Both the position numbers and the translations under genes were made by a program. A stretch of 64,000 nucleotides of DNA from Xanthomonas phaseoli pv. phaseoli (GTDB lineage: Bacteria; Pseudomonadota; Gammaproteobacteria; Xanthomonadales; Xanthomonadaceae): positions 5,084,001 through 5,148,000 of the forward strand of contig CP094243.1 of NCBI GenBank assembly GCA_022749655.1, written 5' to 3'. The notes under the pieces were generated by a model, which was not told the origin of the DNA, searched no databases, and saw only the letters and a program-made list of their open reading frames with translations. Positions 8,454-17,976 of this stretch are shown in pieces. Every line of letters starts with the position of its first letter. The first letter of the stretch is position 1.

Positions 8454-10424
8454 TCATGCTCGCCCGCTCTGCCACTGACGAAGTTCTTCGCTGTCATGCA
8501 GTGCACGCTTGAGCGTTTGCAGCTCACCATACAGTGCCTGCGTAGCCGCGTCGCGGGGTACGCCGCTAAGCGTTTGACTCCAACCCTCGCGCAGTGCAGT
8601 GCGTACCGCATCGATGGTCGCGATCGAGACGGACTGCCTGCCGATCTCTGTACGCAATGTCTCCAGGGCCATACGCAGTGTCTGGCCAAGCGGCCCAGGT
8701 CTAGGCGCAGCGCGCACCCCTTCCTCCATGGCACGCTCTGCCTCGGCAAGTGTCGGCCCCGAGAGCCTGACGATCGTCTGGTCCACGGGCTCGGCCAGGG
8801 CCTCAAAGGCTCGTTCGATGGTGCGTTGATGCTCGGCTGCAAGCGCGGCACGTTCGTTGTCCAGGCGCGCCGCCTGGGAGGTATTGGCGCCGTTCTTGGC
8901 CTTGAGCGCATTCCATAACATATCGCTGAACAGGGTTTGTATGGCCTGCTGCACGACCACAGCCTTGGAATTGATTAGTTCGCCAGCAACAGGGAGGTTG
9001 CTCCAGCCACGCAACGGCGACGCGATCATGTGCCCAGCCCCAACTGACGCAAAGGTGACCAGCACATTACTCAGCATGTGGCGAGCAAGCAGGTCGCGCG
9101 CCGTCGTGACGACCGCGTTCGCGCTGGTAAAACCCTGCCTTGCCAAAGCCAGGGCTTCCTTTCCGATTTCCAGTAAATACCTGGGCGGAAAATGCACGGC
9201 GTCGGACCATTGTGCAGGCCGGCGCGTTTTGTCGGGCAATGCCAATACGAACAGATTCAATCGTTGCTGTCCTCCAAGCAGATCCGGGACGCTCATCTGC
9301 CCCGTACGTGCCACGGCTTTGCCTGTTTCAAGCAATGCCTTTTGCACGATCCCGGCGCCGCCACTGGCGAGCGCGCTCAGCCCCAGCTGGCCGGCCGGCG
9401 TCAGCAAACCCCGGGCACTACCGCTCCGCCGCGCGCCATTGAACCCTCCATCGATCGCTGGCTTGAGCAACAAGGTATCGAGTGACCTATCCTCCAAGGT
9501 CGCTTGGCGCTGAGTGATCCCCAGGCGGCGGTCGTAGGTCTGGGCCTTGAGTTCGGCAAGCGTCGGCGCACTGTTCTCGCCCAGGCGCCTGAAACGCTTG
9601 CCCCCAGCGGTGACTTCCAGAATGACTGGCGGTGGATCGGGCACCAGGATTTTGGGGTCGATAGCCTGGAACCTCGGCAAGTTGGCGACGCGCGCGCGGC
9701 GGTCCATTGCCGGGATCAACAATGTATCGCCGGTGTAGGACGCCGTTCCCGCCGTCGCACCAGCAAGCGCAAGCGTCGCTGCACTCAGTTGCTCCTCGTC
9801 AGCCGCGTGGGCGCCAACGTAGGCCGCAGCCGTGGCCAGCCCGATCGGGTTGCGCATCGCGCCGGTGATGAACGCCCTGAGACATTCGTAGACGATCGGC
9901 AATGTTGCTTTCGTGCCTTCGGGCTTCATATCACCAACGGCTCGGTACCCGGCACCCGGGCCGAAGGCGGTGATGCGTTCCTGCACGCGTGCGTCCGCCC
10001 ATTCAAGATAGCTGGCCTGCAGGGCAGCCTGCTCTTCCGAGGGCGCAGCAAATGGCAGAGCGTCCAGGCGGGCTCGTAGCTGCGCTTTTACCTCGGCGGC
10101 CGCCGCTGTGCTGCGTTCGGCATAGATCGCCGCAGCGGCAGGCACATCCGATGTTTCGGTTTCCGGAGGTGGGGACGCGATCTGCGCGGTGTAAAGGGTT
10201 GCGTCCGACGACTGCGACGACTCGGACCGATGTGATCCGCCGAGCATGGGTCCTTCTTCATCTGCATGAGGCCTGGCGCGATCGGCCAAAGATGCGCGGC
10301 GACCACGCAGCGCCGCACTTGAAGAGGCCAGGCCCGCAAGCGGGCCGGTCGGTGCCCGTTCTTCCCGCAGGGTAGCAACATCTTCGGTCTGCGTTGGTTG
10401 TACGGGGAAGGCGCGAGGTTGCAC
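8454..10424 (-). CDS. xopF1: XopF1, T3S effector (start uncertain)
   Basis: This open frame encodes 656 residues recognised as XopF1, the effector gene found inside the hrp island of several xanthomonads. Its biochemical function is not established. The middle is Ala/Gly-rich with hydrophobic stretches, and no catalytic motif is visible. The first in-frame start is GTG 10424. However, the ATG at 10464 forms an ATGA overlap with the upstream chaperone-like gene and starts the plausible MKLS in another frame. One base change between 10425 and 10464 would join that ATG to this frame and add about 13 residues, close to the roughly 670 I recall for the family. The gene faces opposite to the hrp operons. 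Confidence 0.85.
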   Translation of the reverse strand: MQPRAFPVQPTQTEDVATLREERAPTGPLAGLASSSAALRGRRASLADRARPHADEEGPMLGGSHRSESSQSSDATLYTAQIASPPPETETSDVPAAAAIYAERSTAAAAEVKAQLRARLDALPFAAPSEEQAALQASYLEWADARVQERITAFGPGAGYRAVGDMKPEGTKATLPIVYECLRAFITGAMRNPIGLATAAAYVGAHAADEEQLSAATLALAGATAGTASYTGDTLLIPAMDRRARVANLPRFQAIDPKILVPDPPPVILEVTAGGKRFRRLGENSAPTLAELKAQTYDRRLGITQRQATLEDRSLDTLLLKPAIDGGFNGARRSGSARGLLTPAGQLGLSALASGGAGIVQKALLETGKAVARTGQMSVPDLLGGQQRLNLFVLALPDKTRRPAQWSDAVHFPPRYLLEIGKEALALARQGFTSANAVVTTARDLLARHMLSNVLVTFASVGAGHMIASPLRGWSNLPVAGELINSKAVVVQQAIQTLFSDMLWNALKAKNGANTSQAARLDNERAALAAEHQRTIERAFEALAEPVDQTIVRLSGPTLAEAERAMEEGVRAAPRPGPLGQTLRMALETLRTEIGRQSVSIATIDAVRTALREGWSQTLSGVPRDAATQALYGELQTLKRALHDSEELRQWQSGRA

Positions 10425-10460
10425 AGCTACTGGAAGCGGTCCCGATATCGCTGGAGAGTT

Positions 10461-10907
10461 TCATGAGGCCACCTTCATCGTCGTATCGACCTGCGTCGCC
10501 AGCGCGTCCAGCACGACACGGGCAACCACCTGCCCACGGTCCAGTGCAGCGGCCACCTCTTCAGGCGTGCGCACGAGCAACAGCGGACAGACGCAGAGCA
10601 GACCAAGATCCGAGAGCGTGAGCCGCCAACCATACTCGGTCAGCAGCTGCTCTTGCAGCGACAGCAGGGTCACCACCTCGTCGCCACCGAATTCACGTGC
10701 CGCCAGGGGCAAGATCACTTCCGGAAAGGCCATCAATTCGTCTTGCTCTACCTGCGTATGGACACGGCACAGCATGCCGGCTGGCCCCAGAATGGTTTCG
10801 CCTTCGCCGAGCCGCTGCGCAAGCTCTCCCGGCAAGCCGAGACATGCGCTCAGGCCGATAAAGAAAGCGGTATTCGCTGATTTTCGATTGTGCGATTCCA
10901 ACGTCAT
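10461..10907 (-). CDS. Chaperone-like protein encoded upstream of XopF1
   Basis: This 148-residue protein has the size, acidic character and alpha/beta pattern of a class I T3S chaperone. It lies directly before xopF1 with an ATGA junction (10461-10464). In related strains the gene at this position is called hpaI or hpa3; I am not certain which name applies. A chaperone role for XopF1 is inferred from position and resemblance. An imperfect PIP box lies 121 bases upstream (11028-11052 on -), so it probably heads an HrpX-controlled operon with xopF1. Confidence 0.72.
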   Translation of the reverse strand: MTLESHNRKSANTAFFIGLSACLGLPGELAQRLGEGETILGPAGMLCRVHTQVEQDELMAFPEVILPLAAREFGGDEVVTLLSLQEQLLTEYGWRLTLSDLGLLCVCPLLLVRTPEEVAAALDRGQVVARVVLDALATQVDTTMKVAS

Positions 10908-11027
10908 CAGAGGTACTCCGTGAGGACATATTCGATGTAGGACTCATGCACCAACATGTCGTGCCAATGCACCAATTGTGTGCGGCAAGATTGTCTTGCG
11001 CCGTGCTTCGCGCCCGAGCGAAGCACA

Positions 11028-11052
11028 GCGAACCACCTGCGCTGCACACGAA
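11028..11052 (-). promoter_or_regulatory. Imperfect PIP box for the xopF1 operon
   Basis: On the minus strand this reads TTCGT-N15-TTCGC, which fits the relaxed consensus TTCGB-N15-TTCGB for HrpX targets. Downstream, GACAAT is spaced at 32 bases but has G at the first position. CAATCT fits YANNNT at 34 bases. The site is in the right orientation for the chaperone gene and xopF1. The -10 box is therefore not ideal. Confidence 0.6.
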
Positions 11053-11167
11053 GCTGGGGCACGGCTAATCGGCTAACCAAAACCTGCGCCACACTTTCGG
11101 AGCGGACACAAGCGAAGCGGAGGCGGCTTCGATCCGGTGAGTCATCCGGCGCGACAGCTGTACCTAA

Positions 11168-12329
11168 GGATGGTCTGATCAATGCGGCCAGAGGATGCGT
11201 CGACCCGCATCGGTAGCGCTGACTACGCTCACACCTTCGGTTTTTCGCTGTTTCCAGCGCATTCTCGGGGCGTTCTCCCCATTACAGGCACAACTTCCCA
11301 ACGGCAGGCATCAACTGCTTCCGCTTCAGCCACAGGTTCGACAGCGCAAAGAGCGTCAGCACCTGCGCGGTGTTTTTGACCAGGCCGCGATAGCGCACCT
11401 TGGCATAGCCAAACTGGCGCTTGATCACCCGAAACGGATGTTCCACCTTCGCACGCAGGCTGGCCTTGGTGTGCTCCCAGCGCTTGGCCAACTTCAGTTC
11501 GCGCTTGTTCTTGATCTGCTTCAGCTTCGAGGGCTTCTCCGCGATCAGGTAGCGTAGCTTGCGCTTGCCCTTGATCTCATCGCGCTTCTCAAGCCCGGTG
11601 TAGCCGCTGTCCCCACACACCGTGTCTTCCTTGCCATGCAGCAGCTTGTGCGCTTGCGTGATGTCCGCCACGTTGGCTGCCGTGCATTCCACGTGGTGCA
11701 CTAGGCCGGATTCATCATCCACTCCAATGTGCGCCTTCATCCCGAAGAAGTATTGGTTGCCCTTCTTGGTCTGGCGCATCTCCGGATCGCGCTCACCGTC
11801 CTTGTTCTTGGTCGAACTGGGCGCAGAGATAATCGTGGCATCCACAATCGTCCCGCCGCGCAGGCTCTGACCCTTGCGCGACAGATGCGCGTTCACCCGA
11901 TTGAACAGCTTGCGCGCCAAATCGTGCTGCTCCAGCAGATGGCGAAAGTTGAGAATCGTCGTCTCGTCCGGCACCTCATCCAGCCCGCCGATCTTGGCGA
12001 AACGGCGCATCGACACCGTGTCGTACAAGGCTTCTTCCGCCGATGGATCGCTCAATGCATACCACTGCTGCAAAAAGTGGATGCGCAGCATCGTCTCCAG
12101 CCGATACGGCTGTCGTCCCGGTTGCCCCGACTTCGGATAGTGCGGCTCGATCAGCCCCAGCAGCTCCTTCCACGGCACGACCTGCTCCATCTCGGCCAAA
12201 AACACCTCACGCCGCGTCCGCTTGCGCTTGCCGTCGTACTCCGCGTCGCCGAAGGTCAGCTGCATCGAAATCGTCTACTCGGGTCGATGATCGATTGTGG
12301 CAGATCAGGACGGATTGTTCAGAGTTTCC
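11168..12329 (-). mobile_element. IS5-family insertion sequence, complete
   Basis: The element is 1162 bp. Its left end begins GGATGGTCTGATCAATGCGG and its right end, reversed, begins GGAAACTCTGAACAATCCGT; 16 of the first 22 positions match. A 4-bp direct repeat CTAA flanks it (11164-11167 and 12330-12333), which fits the YTAR target duplication known for IS5. One intact transposase gene fills most of it. The complete ends and intact duplication point to a fairly recent insertion between the xopF1 operon and hrpF. Confidence 0.88.
11282..12265 (-). CDS. IS5-family transposase
   Basis: The 327-residue protein has the IS5 layout. An N-terminal DUF772-type region (about residues 40-115, YRLETMLRIHFLQQWYALSD) precedes the DDE domain. 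The DDE residues are visible: Asp in TIVDATII, Asp in VCGDSGYTG, and Glu in RAKVEHPFRVIKRQFGY, with the family Y-R-E-K pattern. The frame is complete from start to stop, so it is probably functional. It is transcribed away from hrpF. Confidence 0.93.
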   Translation of the reverse strand: MQLTFGDAEYDGKRKRTRREVFLAEMEQVVPWKELLGLIEPHYPKSGQPGRQPYRLETMLRIHFLQQWYALSDPSAEEALYDTVSMRRFAKIGGLDEVPDETTILNFRHLLEQHDLARKLFNRVNAHLSRKGQSLRGGTIVDATIISAPSSTKNKDGERDPEMRQTKKGNQYFFGMKAHIGVDDESGLVHHVECTAANVADITQAHKLLHGKEDTVCGDSGYTGLEKRDEIKGKRKLRYLIAEKPSKLKQIKNKRELKLAKRWEHTKASLRAKVEHPFRVIKRQFGYAKVRYRGLVKNTAQVLTLFALSNLWLKRKQLMPAVGKLCL

Positions 12330-12900
12330 CTAAGGCGATGCAGAAAGGCCTCGCAACCTGGCGACTTATATGCGCACGGCGCATGACATCGGTATTAACT
12401 CGCCTCGCACATCATCGACTTCGATTCCAGAGATCTCCATTACGATAATGCGTGTATTTCCACCCGGAGCAGCCGGATATTCCGAACAATGCGTATGACA
12501 CCAATTCTTGCAACGCATCGGTGTGCGACGTCACGACATGCCGTGCGAGCAGTCGTCTGCAAGGCCTGGTGTTCGCCGCTGAATCCAGGTCTCGGCGCCA
12601 AAGGTTGTCGCGCACAAGGCCGGTAGCCACAGCGCCCACGGTGCTAGCATGTGGTACGGCATCGGCAACGTGACGCCGAACGCGGATGATTTGAGCAGAT
12701 CGCCACCGGCGGGACGTGCGCGCGCGCGCGCGCGGGTGTCGATCGAAGCACGCGACGCTATCGGCATCGCACACCCAACGTCGTATTAACTCGATCGTCA
12801 TGGTTTTTGCAGGCCACAACAGGGGTACGCGTCTACCGGTCAGCTGCGCGCAACCGAGAAGTTCCTGAATAGGACATCGACGCATCGGTCTTTGCGCTTT

Positions 12901-12918
12901 TTCGCCAAAATAGTTCGT
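12901..12918 (+). promoter_or_regulatory. Short-spaced PIP-like box upstream of hrpF
   Basis: TTCGC (12901-12905) and TTCGT (12914-12918) are separated by 8 bases rather than 15. I recall a TTCGC-N8-TTCGT variant from work on HrpX-dependent promoters in X. oryzae, but cannot check it here. A CACCAT hexamer fitting YANNNT starts 28 bases downstream, slightly closer than the usual 30-32. The hrpF start lies 127 bases after the box. Confidence 0.6.
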
Positions 12919-12961
12919 CGATCAAGATGGACAGTGCGCACATTGGCACCATACGGCTACA

Positions 12962-13006
12962 CCGCACGGGCGCGCCCGTGCGGCCGTATAAGACAATGCT
13001 TATACG
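12962..13006 (+). repeat. Two adjacent perfect inverted repeats in the hrpF leader
   Basis: The first is a perfect 22-bp palindrome at 12962-12983 (arms CCGCACGGGCG and CGCCCGTGCGG, no spacer). The second follows one base later: CGTATAAG (12985-12992) pairs with CTTATACG (12999-13006) around the 6-base loop ACAATG. Both lie between the PIP-like box and the start codon, so both would be in the mRNA leader. One is GC-rich and the other AT-rich. They could be a protein binding site or mRNA hairpins that control hrpF translation. Confidence 0.65.
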
Positions 13007-13045
13007 CAGGTACTCTGCCAATTCTGCTATTGCGAGGCCGCCTAT

Positions 13046-15474
13046 ATGTCGCTCAATACACTTTCTACCGGGAGTAACCCCAGCCAATTGCTGGGTACTC
13101 CTCTCAACGAGTCGGATTCGTCGGAGCTGTTCGGGTCCGATTCGTCCAAGGACGACTCCGATCTGCAGTCGACGATGGACGACATCTTTCTGTTGATCTA
13201 CCAGCTGCTGGCAGCCCTCCAAACCAACACGCCAACGAGTGCGTCAAGCAATGCGTTTAACGATGCACCGGCAAACGCGCCAAGCGGCGATGCCAGCACC
13301 CCGTCCTCTGCATCGGACGATCAAGCCAACCAGCCGATCGAGAAGCGCACCTCGTGGCCATCGCTGGGCTACGATTTCGATCCCAAGGACATCAAGGGCA
13401 AGGATGCGCCGCCGGCGCTGGAAGGCTCGACGGTCACCTGGAACGGTGGCACGCTCACTCCATCGGAGCTGCAGATCGTTTCGACCTTGAATGCCCACAA
13501 GGATCAGATGCCGCTCGAGTACAAGAATCTCGACGACAAGATCAACGACCCTTCCACGCCCGCCGACCTGAAGGCCGCATTGCAGGGACTGAAGCAGGAC
13601 CCGCGCCTGTTCTTTGCGATCGGTTCGCAGGGAGACGGCAAGTGCGGCGGCAAGATCAAGGCGCAGGATCTTTGGGATTTCTCCGATTCGCATCCGCAGG
13701 TCAAGGCGATGGGCGGGAAGAACGACCAGTTCAACCCCAAGGACATCAAGGGATCCACGCCGCCCCCGCCGTCGATGGCTCATCGGTCACCTGGGATGGT
13801 GGAACGCTGACCCAGAACGAGCTGGAGATCGTCAGCACGCTCAATCGCCATAAGGATCGGTGTCCGCTCAAGTGGTCCGATCTGGATGCAAAGATCAACG
13901 ACGCGTCGACTCCACCGGATCTGAAGAAGGCATTGACGGACTTGCAGTCCGATCCGCGGTTGTTCTTCGCGATCGGCTCGCAAGGTGATGGCAAGTGCGG
14001 CGGCAAGATCACCGACGGCGATCTCGGCAACTTCGCCTCCCACCACGCGCAGGTTGCCGAATACGCCGACAAGCAAGCGAAGAACTACACCCAGAACTAC
14101 GTTGCCTCGGACAGCCCGGACAAGACCAAGGCGTCGGACATGACCGAGAGCGACGCAATGCGTGAGCTGTACCGCTATTCGGACTATCTGCCGGACGATC
14201 TGAATCAGGATACCTTCAAGTCTTTGGTGGACGGCGAGAGCAGCACCAAGAAATGCCCACCGCAGGTCATCGCCGCCGCACAGTATTTCCGCGATCATCC
14301 CGACCAGTGGAAAGCGCTGGCAGGAGACTCCGGCTCGATGAGCAAACCGGACTTCCTGCAGAAAGCCAGCTCCCAGATTCACCTGACGGCGGACGAGCAG
14401 AAGACGCTGGACACCATCAACAGTCATCAAGACGCCTTCTACGGCGACGGCAAAGAGGTGACCCGCGACAAGCTCGAGACGATCTCCAAGGACGACAAGG
14501 CCGACCCCGCGGTGAAAGAGGCCGCAACGCAGTTGTTGAACGATCCGTTGCTGTTCGGGTTGTTGAACAACTCGATCACCGGCTACAAGAAGCCACATCG
14601 CTTCTTCGGCGGCGGCCATGTCGTCGACTCGGGCAAGATCAGCCAGGACGATTTCCGGCGGTTCTACGACAACATGAGTGCGGCAAACAAGACCGTGGAC
14701 AACCCGGTCACGCACGATGCGACGTCGCCCGACCAGCAGAAGGCCGTGTCGGACATGGTGATGGGCAAGGACGATCCGCCCGCGATCAAGAAGCCCAAAA
14801 AGGACGTCGGCGTGTTCCAGGAGGGCTTGCACGAGTTCCTCAAGTGGGACAGCAAGATCCTGGACTGGATGTCCGTCGGCATCAGCGCATTGAATGGGAT
14901 TCCCATCATCGGCGAAATTACCGATGCGGCGTCGATTGCATTGGAGAGCGAGGCGCAGGCGGCGCAGGTAGTCGACACCGCGATTCAAGGTGGGGACATG
15001 TCGCTTGCGTTGAAGCTGGCCGGCATCAATATGGCCGGGGCAGTGGTTGGAGCAGTCGGCGGGCCCACGGCCAGAATCGGAGCCAAGGGGGTCGCCAAAG
15101 GCGTTGCCGAAGCCGCGGCCAAGGGAACGGCTGAGGGTGCGGCCAAGGGAACTGCAAAGGGAGCTGCCAAGGGCGTGGCCAAAGGTGCGGGTAAAACGGC
15201 GGCCGAACGGCCGAGCGCCGCGGAGTTCGCAAAAGGCTATGTCGGCGGCACCGCCATCAGTAAATCGGTTGAAATTCTCAAGACGCCCGTATTGGCGGGC
15301 CTGCATTACGAAGAATACAAGTTGGACCAGCAGAAAGACGGACAAATCCACCAAAATCTGGAGAAGTCGGGCGGCGTTCCTGTAGGTAAGCAAATTATTC
15401 CCACGAACATTGCCAACAACTTCGAGGGAGACATGCGCCAGAATCTGAGGAACATCAGAATACGTCGTCGATAA
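13046..15474 (+). pseudogene. hrpF: HrpF, T3S translocon protein, frameshifted
   Basis: HrpF is secreted and inserts into the plant plasma membrane to let effectors pass. The N-terminal region (13046-13765) contains the first copy of the imperfect repeat of about 100 residues (YDFDPKDIKGKDAPP to GSQGDGKCGGKI). The second copy (SSVTWDGGTLTQ onward) and the hydrophobic C-terminal region are in another frame. The break is at 13763-13767, a run of five C where six would restore the frame and give 809 residues. The Ala/Gly/Lys-rich stretch near 15060-15190 is normal for this protein. Without HrpF, effectors are secreted but not delivered. Confidence 0.92.
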
Positions 15475-15532
15475 CTGTGCAGGGCGATAATCCACTCAAC
15501 GTCTTGCAGCGCGGCGTCGGCGCTCGAGAGGG

Positions 15533-15553
15533 CCGGCCTTGAGGCAAGGCCGG
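15533..15553 (+). terminator. Hairpin after hrpF
   Basis: CCGGCCTT (15533-15540) pairs perfectly with AAGGCCGG (15546-15553) around a 5-base loop, 59 bases after the hrpF stop. No T-run follows, so it is a weak candidate terminator or a 3' mRNA structure. Confidence 0.4.
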
Positions 15554-15910
15554 TCGATCCGCCACCACGTGCCGCAGCGCGCGCTGCGATGATGCGTTGC
15601 GCTATCGCCTGGCAGATTCGCAGCGCGCGCCTCCAAGCGCCTGCAGGCACGTTGCGACGCCGCTGTGGCGGTGACGTGCTTGCAGGCGCAGGGATGCCGG
15701 GCGCTCTCCCGGATCATCTACGTCCTTGCAATGAAGACGATCGACGCGCGTGAATACTGCGTCGCAAACGATGCGCCACACCGCCCCCTCGATCGCCTGC
15801 CGCCATCGCGTGCATCACGTCGAAGACCGATGCGATCGAACGCCGAACCATCCACCGCTGTCGGTGAGCAGGTATGCAGCACAGGGGCGCGCTTGCGAGG
15901 CGGTGCCCGA

Positions 15911-15972
15911 TTCGTCAGGCGATGCAACCGCTTCGCTTTGGTGCAGCGATTGCAGGTGCATCGTCGTAGCCT
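15911..15972 (+). promoter_or_regulatory. PIP-like box and -10 box upstream of xopAE
   Basis: TTCGT (15911-15915) and TTCGC (15932-15936) are separated by 16 bases, one more than the consensus. TAGCCT (15967-15972) fits YANNNT and starts 30 bases after the second half-site, the correct distance. The xopAE start is 47 bases further on. The position makes HrpX control likely despite the non-standard spacer. The rest of the 544-base interval after hrpF holds no gene I can support. Confidence 0.65.
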
Positions 15973-16018
15973 GGCTTCGCAAACGCTGCACTCAGCCGAA
16001 TACGCAGGATGGATCTCC

Positions 16019-17976
16019 ATGTTCAATGTCAATCGCCTACTCCGCTCTCGCCCGCGAACCGATACCGCCGATCAGGCGCCTGCTGAAGACAGGCCTGCAC
16101 GGCAATCTTCCAGGCCGGAGGGCTTGCTAAGCCCTTTGCTCGCGCGGCCGCGACGGCGCGAAAGCCCGTCAGCGGCGGGCACGTCGACGCCTGGAAACCC
16201 AGGGCACGGGAGCCCTTTCCGATCACCTCTGCGTCCGTCGGGCCAGCCGGCTGCACTTGCGGGTATCTCTTCTGCACCACCGGGCAGTATCGACTACGAC
16301 ATCGACCAGTGGCTTGCGCAAAACCTGCCGATGGCAGAGCGGGTCCGAACCGGCTACAACCTGCACAACGGGCAGAGGGATACGTCGCGGGAGGTGCTGC
16401 AAAACGTAGCAGAGGAGGCAATCCGCGGTGCAGCGACCCGCCGCCGCACCGAGCTTGCCCTCAACTATGGCCTGCCTGCCACGACGCTTCCTGAAGCGGT
16501 CGGTCGGCTCCACGCACTACAGCAATTGACGCTGTTCCATACCGGGCTTCAATCGCTGCCGGACAGCCTGGGACAGCTGCGCCAACTCCGCGATCTGCAG
16601 GTGGTTGGCGCGCCGGATCTGAAAAAGCTGCCATCTTCGTTGACGCGCCTGTCCAATCTGGAAAACCTTCAGTTGACATTGATCCCGTTGGACGAGTTGC
16701 CCGCGGACATGGGGCGCATGCAGGGCCTGCGCAGCCTCACGCTAAGTGGCGGCCACTATGCGCGCCTGCCGGCCAGCATCGTCGACCTGAGCCGGTTGAC
16801 CGAGTTGAGCGTGTCGCGTTCTGCGCATTTTCGCGAATTGCCTGAAAACATCGGCGCCCTGCAGGCTCTCACATCGCTGGAGGTGGCATCGAATTCCCAG
16901 CTGGAGCGTCTTCCTGGCAGCCTCACCCAGCTGCATAGGCTGGAAAAACTCAATCTGTCGTCCAACCGCCGCCTGGCGCACTTGCCTGAGGACATCGGGC
17001 AACTGCGCGGCTTGACGGAACTGTCGCTCAAACATTGCGCCGCGCTGCGGAGCTGCCCGACAGCGTGGGGGACCTGGCCCAATTGCAACTGCTGGACCTG
17101 AGCGGCACGGGGCTGCAGACCCTTCCGCAGTCGCTGGCCCGACTGCCTGCTCGATGCGATATCAAGGTACCGGAGCATCTGGCAGACCAATTGCTGCAGA
17201 TCCGCGACCCAGAGCGCGCGCAGCGCGAGGCACAGCGCGCGGCACAGCGGCTGGCCGACAGAAGGCGGCGCGCGCCCGTGCCGGCAGCACAAGCGGCTGG
17301 GTCGTCCTGGAACCGCGTCCCCGAGTTCACGCGCGCGTTGCGCAGTGTCGATGCCGACCTGGGCGAGCGTTTTGACAAGTGGGCGCAGGGCCTGGCGCAA
17401 AATGCCAGGATGTTCGGCGCAGCCATCACGGCGGCCGAAATGCCCTTACTGTACCAGGTGGTGGCCGAGGCCCTTCGATCACCCGAATTCCGCAGCAATT
17501 TCGGTCAATTCTTGAGCGACCACACCGTCAAAACGCTCAACATGGATGGCATGACGCAAGTGGGCGGTTTCGGGCCCGCCGTGCGAGGAGACGTCAAAAC
17601 CGCGTTTGCGGAGATGCTCAAGCACAAGCTCATGCACACGCAGGACCACGAGACGGCGCTGCACCTGCTGCAGGAAGCTCTTCAAAATCCCGACCTGGGG
17701 CTGTCCAGGGAGAGGCTGCTGCGCAGCAGGAATGCACTCAACGGGCATGCGGAGATGTGGCCGCCATTGAAGGCCTACATCTCCATGCACGATGTGGAGG
17801 GAGAAGCGGCGCAGGATGCGGCGATCAAGTGGGCGATGGCCCAGCTTGACGAAGCGCATGAAGGTGTGATTAGCGAAGCAGACGCCAAGAAGGAGTCCGA
17901 ACAGGCCCAGGCCAACGCGAACCGCTTCATCGAGCGGCGGGCGCGTGTACTGCTCGGGGAATGGGGGATCCGTTAG
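16019..17976 (+). pseudogene. xopAE: XopAE (HpaF), LRR-type T3S effector with E3 ligase domain, frameshifted
   Basis: The first part (ATG 16019 to about 17048) has a disordered N-terminal secretion region (residues 1-90), a helical linker, and a leucine-rich repeat region from about residue 165 with many LPxxL units. The frame breaks at 17049-17050, where CGGAGC stands for an expected CGG-GAG-C: one G missing. The LRR then continues in another frame (LPDSVGDLAQLQLLDLSG) and is followed by the C-terminal domain resembling the XL-box ubiquitin ligase region of XopL. The repaired product is 652 residues. In X. euvesicatoria 85-10 this gene is also split (hpaF/hpaG), so a natural break is possible. 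Confidence 0.83.

Larger units (their letters stand above)
12334..13045 (+). other. Long hrpF upstream region
   Basis: Between the IS5 target duplication and hrpF lie 712 bases with no convincing gene. The first 500 hold an alternating CG tract (12718-12734) and short frames without family resemblance. The last 150 hold the hrpF control elements listed separately: a PIP-like box and two neighbouring inverted repeats. Confidence 0.5.

Noticed and set aside
12718..12734. Alternating CG tract as a regulatory Z-DNA element
   Set aside because: Short CG tracts are expected by chance in this GC-rich genome, and nothing ties it to hrpF control.
13780..15495. Open frame of 571 codons on - across hrpF
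   Set aside because: It is antisense to hrpF, whose repeats and known sequence are on +. The composition is Val/Arg/Leu-rich shadow sequence.
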